From Gammaproteobacteria bacterium (GTDB lineage Bacteria; Pseudomonadota; Gammaproteobacteria; Xanthomonadales; SZUA-36), in contig JAJFLB010000008.1 in NCBI GenBank assembly GCA_021772915.1, forward strand, positions 1-64,000: a stretch of 64,000 nucleotides of DNA, in the 5' to 3' direction. Below, piece after piece: positions 27,025-35,500 of the stretch. The translations under genes and the position numbers were made by a program. Numbering within the stretch: the stretch's first letter is position 1; each line of letters begins with the position of its first letter. The notes beneath the pieces were generated by a model, which saw nothing but the letters and a program-made list of their open reading frames with translations, had not been told where the DNA came from and searched no databases.

Positions 27025-28026
27025 CTAATTAGGTTCTGAACGATACTGTGCAGGTGTTTTTCCCACCTCCCGTCGGAAGGCTTCATAGAAGGTGGAACGG
27101 GCACGGAACCCCGACATCAAGCCAATGGCTTCAATTGATGTTCGCTGTTCGTCAGGGTCGCGTAAAAGCTCAATGGCTTTTGTGACGCGATAACGATTTA
27201 TGTAAGCATAAAAGTTGCCATCAGTTGTCTCGCTGATCAGCCTGGATAACTCTCCACGCGATAAGCCCAGCGCACCGGCAAGCTCTTCGAGGCCAAGCCC
27301 GGAATCCAGATACGGTTGATCAACCCGCATATACTGATTGATAGCCTCTATATCCAACGGCAGTGTTGCTGGCAAACTGGCAACCTGTGAAAACATGCGC
27401 AAGGATCTTGAGTCGGTCAGAACCAACGCGGTCAGGAGCAGGATCAACAGCGCTCCAAGCAAGGGCACACCATCGAACAACCAGTCGCTGCCGGACAACA
27501 GTAATCGTGCCACCTGGAAAGCATGCAGGCTCCACAGGCCAATCAGCAACACACGCAAGTGACGCGGGCGCTTTAACAGTCGCCGGTTTGATTTTATGTA
27601 TAGCCAAGTGGTCATGACGGTATAGACAATTTGCACGCCAATAACAATTTCAATTGCCGCAGGTCCGGCGATAAACCGGGTGCCGAGTATGGGCAAAAAC
27701 ACAAGCAGCATGATGGCCGGTAAGTAGAAGTAGCGAGAAATACTGCCAGCACCCAGGGCGCCATTCATATAGTCGAGGAAAAGTGCCGAAGCCAGCAAAA
27801 CCACGAAGAAATCTATGTACCAGATCCACCAAACACCCGGCACCCACAAATTGTCTACAGCCGTGAATGAAAACAACAAATACCCATAGGCCAACAGCGC
27901 CAGCCCAAATTTTTGCCGTGCACGTGTGCGATGCAGCCTGGGGCTGAACAACAGGAGTATGCCCAGCAAAATGGCATTGATGCCACCGGTTATCTGGATA
28001 ATTGCCTGCCAAAGATCGTGGGTCAT
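27025..28026 (-). CDS. AraC-family regulator with seven-helix membrane sensor
   Basis: A 333-residue protein. About seven hydrophobic helices fill residues 8-215, then an AraC/XylS DNA-binding domain occupies the last 100 residues, with the first helix-turn-helix in LEELAGALGLSRGELSRL and the second in IEAIGLMSGFRARSTFYEAF, ending in the typical GKTPAQYR. Membrane-integrated AraC regulators of this form sense unknown, probably envelope or small hydrophobic signals. The neighbouring hydrolase lipoprotein, 112 bases downstream in the same direction, is a possible target. Confidence 0.9.
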   Translation of the reverse strand: MTHDLWQAIIQITGGINAILLGILLLFSPRLHRTRARQKFGLALLAYGYLLFSFTAVDNLWVPGVWWIWYIDFFVVLLASALFLDYMNGALGAGSISRYFYLPAIMLLVFLPILGTRFIAGPAAIEIVIGVQIVYTVMTTWLYIKSNRRLLKRPRHLRVLLIGLWSLHAFQVARLLLSGSDWLFDGVPLLGALLILLLTALVLTDSRSLRMFSQVASLPATLPLDIEAINQYMRVDQPYLDSGLGLEELAGALGLSRGELSRLISETTDGNFYAYINRYRVTKAIELLRDPDEQRTSIEAIGLMSGFRARSTFYEAFRREVGKTPAQYRSEPN

Positions 28027-28139
28027 TAGTGCCCGATTCTTGAGTTAGTCTTCTTCATGCTTATGCAGTGCTTTGTTTTGGGCGTAAATAAATGCCCTGT
28101 TCCATAGAAACCCGCGTTCTCTGGTTACCAGTGGCAATG

Positions 28140-28427
28140 CTACAAATGTTTATCCATAGCCCGGTTTTTATATAACACCCTTGCGATTCTGACGCCGTAG
28201 CTAAACTTCCGGTAGAAAATGACATAGGGATTGAGCTCATATCTTTGTAGTTGCGGCCGAATAGATACACTAAGTCCCATATCGGGGTTCTCGGCCAACA
28301 TATGGAAACGAGAAATCAGTTTGACTTGATATTCTTCAGCTTTGCTTTCGCCCCATTCCCGAATTCCGCGAACATAAATATCGACCAGGTCTTGCCTGGC
28401 AACCGGTGAAATTTTATAAACTACCAC
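28140..28427 (-). CDS. parE: ParE/RelE-family toxin
   Basis: A 95-residue toxin. MVVYKISPVARQDLVDIYVR and the strand pair YELNPYVIFYRKF then VRIARVLY are the ParE fold. ParE toxins inhibit DNA gyrase, RelE relatives cleave mRNA; the sequence favours ParE by its pairing with a ParD-like antitoxin. It overlaps the antitoxin gene by 14 bases, antitoxin first, so synthesis is coupled. Confidence 0.9.
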   Translation of the reverse strand: MVVYKISPVARQDLVDIYVRGIREWGESKAEEYQVKLISRFHMLAENPDMGLSVSIRPQLQRYELNPYVIFYRKFSYGVRIARVLYKNRAMDKHL

Positions 28428-28665
28428 GCTTGGCAGCTTCCTTTTTGACCTGTGCTAAAAGAGACTCATCATCCCAGGCTTCGGCTTCACCTTTCTCACC
28501 TTCGATCAACTGACCCAACAGCCACTCGGGGCCTTGAGCTTCTTCCAGCTTACGCAGAGCATCTCTTACTATTTCACTGGTTGAAGCATACCGCCCACTT
28601 TGTACCAGGGATTCAATAAATTGTTGCTGGTGTTTTCCAAGTGAAATACTGGTTGTGCGCGACAT
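28414..28665 (-). CDS. parD: ParD-like antitoxin
   Basis: An 83-residue antitoxin. The ribbon-helix-helix N-terminus (TTSISLGKHQQQFIESLV, then SGRYASTSEIVRDALR) binds DNA; the acidic C-terminus, with EGEKGEAEAWDDES, should wrap around the ParE toxin. It is the first gene of the pair and probably represses it through the 10-bp repeats just upstream. Confidence 0.9.
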   Translation of the reverse strand: MSRTTSISLGKHQQQFIESLVQSGRYASTSEIVRDALRKLEEAQGPEWLLGQLIEGEKGEAEAWDDESLLAQVKKEAAKRGSL

Positions 28666-28698
28666 GATCTAATGCTCCCAAGGTCATAGCAAAATATG

Positions 28699-28728
28699 AT
28701 TAACACATATTAACACTTATTAACAATA
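28699..28728. promoter_or_regulatory. Three 10-bp direct repeats, likely ParD operator
   Basis: ATTAACACAT, ATTAACACTT and ATTAACAATA follow one another without gaps, so the repeated ATTAACA recurs once per helical turn. They lie 34 bases upstream of the parD start, where ribbon-helix-helix antitoxins bind arrayed sites on one face of DNA. Confidence 0.6.
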
Positions 28729-29024
28729 TTTGATCACATTTCGGCTGTCAGGAATGATTCTGGGATTACCTTTCCTCTGTTCCCATTACTTTGACACCTT
28801 ACTCTGACCCTTGAATTTAACTATCGCACAATGGGCGTGGATGGCCTCCCCTGCTCATAAACAGAATATTGGCACATTGAACCACCCAGACTTTACCGGT
28901 AATTAAAAATCAATATTTAGATTTAGCAGTTTGTGTTGTTTTTATAATCCTTCATAAATCATCACAATGTTTTTCGTGTTACAGCCGGTAGGATGCAGGC
29001 AATCTACCAACCCTGGAGCCCGCA
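28729..29024. other. AT-rich intergenic region before the serine hydrolase gene
   Basis: About 300 bases between divergent units. TATAAT occurs at 28943-28948 and could be a -10 for the serine hydrolase gene, but no good -35 stands at 17 bases. Nothing else coding or repeated is seen. Confidence 0.35.
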
Positions 29025-30791
29025 ATGCCCTCAGCACTACGAATATTTTCCCTCTTGCTATCACAGCTTGTATTGTTCACCTCGCCCATTTTTGCAGATG
29101 ACGTACGAATTACCGGCTTGTGGGAGGGAAAACAGGTATTTCGATCGGACTACTCCGGGCCACTGTTGATTACACAAAAGGGCACTGACTTTAGCGCAGA
29201 CATATCGGGCTTGCGCCTGCCGGTTGATCGATACGGTAACGTGCTGACGTTCAGTCTTCCCGACGGTTCCCGGTTTGAAGGTGGGCTGGGCAAGGATACT
29301 GGGCTCTGGGGCCACTGGTTCCAGATGCGCAGCCCATTTGATGGCAACATCTTCGCCACGCCGTTGCATTTCACACAAGTACATTCAAGCTGGCGTGCAG
29401 ATATCGTTCCGCAACAGGATACTGGCACTATTTACCTGCGTATATCTGATATTGGTGGCGCGCTTGAAGCGTCGATGGTCAACCCGGAACGTAACCTCGG
29501 ATTATTTCAGAGGGTCGTGGGCGCCGAGCTCGACGATAATAAAGTGACCCTGCTTGGCTCTTTCCTTGGCCGTGGTGAACCGGGGCCGATGCTGCTGGGC
29601 ACCTACTACCCGGACAGGGACGTGATCGCATTGAATTATCCAAACCGCGGCGGGACCTATGATTTGCACCGCACCACCGCAGCCCGGTCAGCCGGATTCC
29701 TGGCGCGTGCCGGCGACAAGGACCTTGCCCTGCTCCGTCCGCCTGAACTCGATGATGGCTGGGATACCGCCACGATGAGTGAGGTGGGACTCGATCCGGC
29801 ATTGATACGAAGGATGATTGAAACAGAAATCCTGCCGGCACCAACAAACACGCGTGACCTGTCCGTTCACGCGGTACTCATCGCCCGCCACGGCAAACTC
29901 GTCGTGGAGGAGTATTTCCACGGCTATCACCGGGGCTTGCCGCACGATTCGCGCTCGGCGAGCAAAAGTCTCACCGCCGTGCTAGCAGCCGCAATCATGC
30001 ATGAGGGCGATACGCTTAGCTGGGACACGCCTGTCTATTCAACACTTGAGCAGAAACGCCTGCTGGAATCTGAATCCGCGCGCGGAGCCATTACCCTGCG
30101 CCACCTGGTCAACATGTCATCCGGCCTGGATTGTGATGATCGCAACAACGATTCGGCGGCCAATGAGAATTACCTTTGGGATCACTCAAACGAGATCAAT
30201 TTTTACCAACATACGCTTGGTGTCGAGGTGCTCTACCCCCCTGGTGAAAACGTTGCCTACTGTTCGGCGAGCGCCCACCTGGCTGGCGCGGTGATTGCTG
30301 CCGCTGCCGGCGAAAGCCTACTTGGCCTGATTGAGCGGCTGGTTTCGGGACCCTTGGGTATCCGCCAGTACTCGGTAGCCACCACACCTGATGGCGACAC
30401 GTTTGCTGGCGGTGGCGTACGGTGGAGAGCCAGAGATTTCCTGAAATTCCCGCAACTACTTCTCAACGGGGGCGTGTGGAAGAGTCATCGCATACTCAGC
30501 GAAGAAAACACACACAGCCTGCTCACACCCGAGGTGAAAATCGATGGTGGCCGAGACTACGGTTATTTATGGTGGACCGAGGATTATCCCTTCCGCGGTG
30601 GCACGCTGCGCGCGCACTTCATGGGAGGCAATGGCGGCCAGGTGGCCATGCTGGTACCGGAACTGGACCTGGCGATTGTTTTCAACGGTGGTAACTACAG
30701 CGACCGGGTTGGGTTTCGAATCCTGAACGAGCTGATTCCCAATTACATACTGCCGGCGATATCCCAGGTTGCCGACGGGGTTAGTGAGTAG
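29025..30791 (+). CDS. Exported serine hydrolase, beta-lactamase/class C type
   Basis: A 588-residue exported protein with a signal peptide at 1-24 (cleavage near IFADD). Residues 28-220 form a beta-rich domain with no family I can name. From about 240 a penicillin-binding-protein/beta-lactamase-like domain follows: SASKS (Ser311, Lys314, the SxxK pair), YCS (Tyr412, Ser414) and HFMGGNGG for the third motif. Relatives include esterases and D-amino-acid peptidases as well as AmpC; the long N-terminal domain argues against a true beta-lactamase. Its 3' end overlaps the convergent CadC-like gene by 11 bases. Confidence 0.9.
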   Translation: MPSALRIFSLLLSQLVLFTSPIFADDVRITGLWEGKQVFRSDYSGPLLITQKGTDFSADISGLRLPVDRYGNVLTFSLPDGSRFEGGLGKDTGLWGHWFQMRSPFDGNIFATPLHFTQVHSSWRADIVPQQDTGTIYLRISDIGGALEASMVNPERNLGLFQRVVGAELDDNKVTLLGSFLGRGEPGPMLLGTYYPDRDVIALNYPNRGGTYDLHRTTAARSAGFLARAGDKDLALLRPPELDDGWDTATMSEVGLDPALIRRMIETEILPAPTNTRDLSVHAVLIARHGKLVVEEYFHGYHRGLPHDSRSASKSLTAVLAAAIMHEGDTLSWDTPVYSTLEQKRLLESESARGAITLRHLVNMSSGLDCDDRNNDSAANENYLWDHSNEINFYQHTLGVEVLYPPGENVAYCSASAHLAGAVIAAAAGESLLGLIERLVSGPLGIRQYSVATTPDGDTFAGGGVRWRARDFLKFPQLLLNGGVWKSHRILSEENTHSLLTPEVKIDGGRDYGYLWWTEDYPFRGGTLRAHFMGGNGGQVAMLVPELDLAIVFNGGNYSDRVGFRILNELIPNYILPAISQVADGVSE

Positions 30792-32382
30792 CATCAGAAA
30801 CCTCCAACAGGCCATCGGGCAACCAGGACGCGCCCAGCACCATTTGACGCTGGCGGTCTGCGTCGGCCTTCATGGCTGCCAGAATTTCAGAGTAGGCTGG
30901 ATCGTCATGCAACGATTTCAGCGGTGGCAATACCCGGATCCATAAGTAGTCGCGATAGCCAGCGTCGAATAAATCCCGCAGCGCTCCGATAGCGGGGCCG
31001 CGGCGCCCGGAAATTGCTTCCAGCATCGCCAGGTACAGAAAATCGCCAGGCCAGCTATTACCGTCTTTCTTATGGCTGCGGATAGATTCGGCTGCGCTGA
31101 TCGCCTTTACGCTCTTGCCTGTTGCCATTGCCTGGATGATGGTGCGCCACAAATCGATTGGGCCGCGGTGACTAATGCTGTCCGGTGCGCCATCCACTGC
31201 TGCCATCGCAGCCTCGTAATCACCGCGCTGAAGGGCGATGATTGCGCCGTATTCATAAAACTCAACCTGCTCGACACCCCGTGCCTCCGCCCGCGAGATG
31301 ACTTCACCAGCCTTCACGAACCTGCCTCGCGCCATCAGGTCCAGGGCGTACATGACCGCCGCGTGCGCAGAATCAGGATCAAGGCTATCCGCACGCTCGA
31401 ACCACCGGCTTGCAACATCATGAAATCCAAGCAGTCGCAGGCAACTGGCGATCTGTACGTCGAGTGTACCCGGAGTAGCACCTTGGACGGCGATCACGTT
31501 GTTGGAAAGTGCCTCCACGAGGCGGCCGCGTTCCTGCTGCAGGTACGCCAGGCTGGCGCGCGCACCATAGTGCCCCGGTTCCAACGCAACTGCGCGCTCG
31601 TAAGCTACCTGCGCCGTCTCTATCCAGCCCTGTGCATCAAGGCTGAAGGCCAGAGAAAATTCCGCCGCGAACGTCATTTCCTGCTCCAGCGATTCGCGGG
31701 CCAGTCGCTCAGCGCGGCTGGCAACCTCCATTCGGCCCCCATACCAGGCCACCGAGCGGGACAGCGCCAGGGATAAATCCGCCTTGATTGCTGCACTGTC
31801 TGGATCAAGCGCAAGCGCCTGCTCATAAAGGTCGATGGCATGTGCGAGGCCTTGTGGATCGCGGTGAGCGATCATTTCACCAGCCTTGCTCACCAGTTCG
31901 CGAGCCGTCACCGCGGCGCTGGGAACTTCGAAACGCGCCCCCGGTTTTTTCGATGGGGCACGTACTTCACTCATTTGCAACATAGCCACGCCGATTGGGA
32001 TGGCCACCGCGATGAAAGCAATGGACTTCGCCCAGGGACGCTTGCGTTGATGTGCTTGTTCTGCAACTGGCGGCGAAACCAGGCGGTAACCTTCGTTGCG
32101 CACCGTCGCGATATAACGGGGCTGGCCCGCGTCATCGTCCAGCGCCTGGCGTAACAGCCGGATTCGCTGGGTGACAGTTTCACTCGACACGACTACGCCA
32201 TTCCAGGCACGATCAATCAGCTCATCGTTGGTGATTGTGTCCGGCGCACTGTCCACGAGAGACGCAAGCGCCTGGAAGGATAATGCCGACATGGGTATGA
32301 CCTGGCCGTCGCGGTACACCCGTCGACGGTCAAAGTCGACCCTCAGATCGTCCAAAAACACTGTGCCGGCTCGAGAAACCAT
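30781..32382 (-). CDS. CadC-like membrane regulator with TPR periplasmic domain
   Basis: A protein of about 533 residues. The N-terminal 100 residues are an OmpR-type winged helix (LTITNDELIDRAWNG-like segment, RIRLLRQALDDD, NEGYRLV). A single membrane helix near 115-135 is followed by tetratricopeptide-type repeats to the end, several with the pattern ALALDPDSA and VALEPGHYGARASLAYL. Such one-component regulators sense periplasmic signals and bind DNA from the membrane. The ATG at 32382 is preferred to a GTG at 32421. It converges on the serine hydrolase gene and is divergent from the giant enolase-dikinase gene, 114 bases from its promoter box, so either could be a target. Confidence 0.87.
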   Translation of the reverse strand: MVSRAGTVFLDDLRVDFDRRRVYRDGQVIPMSALSFQALASLVDSAPDTITNDELIDRAWNGVVVSSETVTQRIRLLRQALDDDAGQPRYIATVRNEGYRLVSPPVAEQAHQRKRPWAKSIAFIAVAIPIGVAMLQMSEVRAPSKKPGARFEVPSAAVTARELVSKAGEMIAHRDPQGLAHAIDLYEQALALDPDSAAIKADLSLALSRSVAWYGGRMEVASRAERLARESLEQEMTFAAEFSLAFSLDAQGWIETAQVAYERAVALEPGHYGARASLAYLQQERGRLVEALSNNVIAVQGATPGTLDVQIASCLRLLGFHDVASRWFERADSLDPDSAHAAVMYALDLMARGRFVKAGEVISRAEARGVEQVEFYEYGAIIALQRGDYEAAMAAVDGAPDSISHRGPIDLWRTIIQAMATGKSVKAISAAESIRSHKKDGNSWPGDFLYLAMLEAISGRRGPAIGALRDLFDAGYRDYLWIRVLPPLKSLHDDPAYSEILAAMKADADRQRQMVLGASWLPDGLLEVSDATH

Positions 32383-32495
32383 CTGCCTATTGTAAGGCCC
32401 ACGTAAAACACCATCGAGCACAGAGCGGCATCATCATCCTTAGCACATGGATATGTCGAGTTAGTTTAATCCATGGACCCAGGCGTGGGTTCAAA

Positions 32496-32537
32496 TTGAT
32501 CTAGATCATGGCGGTGTTTATACCGCATGGCTATAGT
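32496..32537 (+). promoter_or_regulatory. FNR/Anr-dependent class II promoter
   Basis: TTGATCTAGATCAT (32496-32509) matches the FNR/Anr consensus TTGAT-N4-ATCAA in nine of ten defined bases. TATAGT at 32532-32537 is a good -10. If transcription starts at 32544, the box is centred at -41.5, exactly the position used in class II FNR activation. Between them GCGGT (32511-32515) and ACCGC (32522-32526) form an inverted repeat. The arrangement predicts induction at low oxygen of the gene that follows. Confidence 0.72.
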
Positions 32538-32565
32538 TCCCCCGAGTCGCTACCCGGCGGGCGCC

Positions 32566-35500
32566 ATGCACAGAGACACCGACCCATCCTGTATGGCCTT
32601 TGGCAAAGAAAAATCCTTCCTGCAAGAGGGTTGGGTGATTGCCAATCACATCCTCGTTTCCTTCCACGTGGCCTTTATCTCCTCGGTCCTGGCGATCCCT
32701 GACACGGCGACAACCCGCGAAGCGGTATTACGTTTCATCTTCGCGAGTCCCGAAACCATCATGTCTGCGGTGTTTACCTACCTGGTTTTTCACACCGCCA
32801 TTGCGCTGCACGAACTGGGTCACTTCCTCGAAGCGGCACGTCTGCGTGCACTCAATGATTCAATCCAGGACTCCATTGAGGCCCAGCTTGCCGCGCCTCG
32901 TCCAGCCCGCATCCGTTACCTTGCGAGTTTATTCATACGGATACCGTATGGCCGCGCGACCGGGATCAAGCGCGAAGGTCTTAATTACTACCCCGACGCC
33001 CCCTACAACCTGGCCGTTGCCGCGGCCGGCCCCCGGGCCAGTGGCAGGGTAACGGGTGTAACCCTGCCCCTGGCAGTGATCTTGCTGAGTATCGGCTTGC
33101 TTCAAGACATTTCCTTCGCTCTGTATATTGGGCGGTTACTGCTCGGGCTTGGGCTGGTGACCGGTCTCGACTTCCTGTTGGCAGATCCAGGCAAATACCG
33201 TGAGTTTCAACGTCGTGAACGCACTGCCAGCGATGCTGCCGCCACCGTACCGAAGGACACGGATTGGCTCGCCATGGCCCCGGCAGCCAAGGACCGTATC
33301 GTTAACCGCAGCATGCAGGAAGCCACCCATCCCCGTCTGGGCAAGGTGAGAGCACCGTGGCAGTTTCGCAACTGTGGCATGGGTGGGCGTCACACCGAGA
33401 AGGAATACCCGGAATCAAACATCAGCATGCAGGAGGCCATGTTCCTGATCCTCGGTGCGGTGGACTCGCAGGAAGCGCAGGAAATGACGGTGCGACTGCA
33501 GAATCGCCTCAAGGAGATTCTGGAAAAGGCCGAAGGATGCCGCGTTATGGGGATTGGACTGGAAGGGGGGCTGGCTCCTTATGTCGACCGCGCAGGGTAC
33601 GAGTTACCCGAGTTACGGCTGTGGGCGATGATGAAACAAACCATCGAAGAATGTGGTTACCGCCCCGGTCTCGATGTTGCTATCGCGCTAGACCCTGCCC
33701 TTTCCGAACTCGAAATCGCCTACCGCGAAGAGTTTGACGTACCTGACAGCATCGGCATGTATCTTTTCTGGCGCGATCACTCCAAGAAAGTCCTCGACCG
33801 TGACGCGGTACTGGCAATCTATGAGCAGGCCATTTGTGATTACGACATTCCGATACTCTCGATTGAGGATGGTTTTTCCGAAGATGACCTGGAGGGTTGG
33901 CGCAAACTGCTGGCAAAACTCGGTGACCGCGTACTGGTGATCGGCGATGACCTCGTAACCACCAATGACCGTACCATTGAGATGGCCGCCAGCAAGGGCC
34001 TGATCAATTCCGTACTGGTAAAGGCAAACCAGATTGGTTCCCTGTATGAGACCCTGCTGGCACTGCTTGTCACCTTGGGTAAGGGAATGGGTGTTGTCGT
34101 CTCACATCGATCCAAGAGCCCCAACGATGATGTGGAGGCGCACATTGCGTTAGCAGTCAACGCACTCGGGCTCAAGGCCGGCGGTGGCGCAAACACTGAA
34201 CGGCTGGTCAAATACCAGGCGGTGGCCACCCAGATGGAACGGGTAGTAGAAGCCGACGTGCAGGAACCAGGGCTGCCGGAGTTTGCCACTATTGAACGGC
34301 TGCGTGCACGTGAGGAACCCACCAATGCCGGTATTCCCACGGTTGGCGTGGATGCGCACCTGGCCGTACCGGGTGCGCAAGCAGGTAACCATGTGCGGTT
34401 GTCGTTCCACGGTGCAACACCCTTGGGTACTTCATCAGGAACTGGGGAGGCCGTGCACCTGGTGGATAAGGTGTTTGAACGCGCCGAATACCTGGAGGCC
34501 GTCGAGCGGCATACCACATTGCTCCGGGAAACCGAACCCGGGGTATTTGCTTTCAAGGCCGGCGTAACACGTGCCCAGATCGATGCAACAGAAGATGCAG
34601 CACTGTTGGCCCTGTATAAGCGCTGCCAGCGTTATGAGGGAATGGGTTGTCTGAACGCGGTGGACCACGTACACGAATTCGCGGCACCTTTCTTCGAGGG
34701 TGAAAACGCCGTCGAGTGGAGCCTGTTTGACATTGACCGGGCCCTACTCAGGCTGGAGCTGTCTACTGCACACAAGCGCGGCAAGCTTGCTCCTGACGCA
34801 GACTGCGAGACCAGGGTACGCGTGATGCAACGCAAGCAAAACCTTGGCATGAACGCAGTTCTGTCTATCTCACTGGCGCTGGCTCGTGGTGTCGCACACG
34901 TGCGCGGCCAGGAACTGTATGAATTTTTGCGCGAGGAAATGCTCGTGATCATCGAGCGCCTAGCCGCAGCACACGGCGTTGTCATTCAAGGAAGTCGTTT
35001 CAGTGACTACGTCAGTGCGCTGTGCGAGGTGAACGACAAGCTTACGAAACAGGACTTGCCACTCTATGAGGCCCTGCGGGAGGTAACCGGGATCTACAGC
35101 CAACACGAGCAAGTCGTGGCGGCACCCACACCCAATATCCCTTCCACAAGCTTAGCTCCCACTGACGAGGGGTCCTTCAGTGATCAGGAGACCGAGCAGA
35201 TCAGTGCACTGAATCAGGCGCTGCTCGCGTCTTATGGGGTCGGAGGCAATGAGGGCGACCACGAGGACAGGGTTAAATCCGCTTTTCGGTGCTACCTGCG
35301 AACTATTTCCTTGGTGAGTCGTCGCTACAAGATGTTCGAAATTGCAAATCAACGAATCTTCAAGACCGCAGACACACTGATCGTGCCTTACAACGCGCTT
35401 GGCATGCTGTCAGTTTATGCTCTGCAAGAAGACTCTGAACATTTAGTCAAGCGGCAACGACTGCCTCACGGCGCGCTTGTTACCGATGCGATGATCACTG

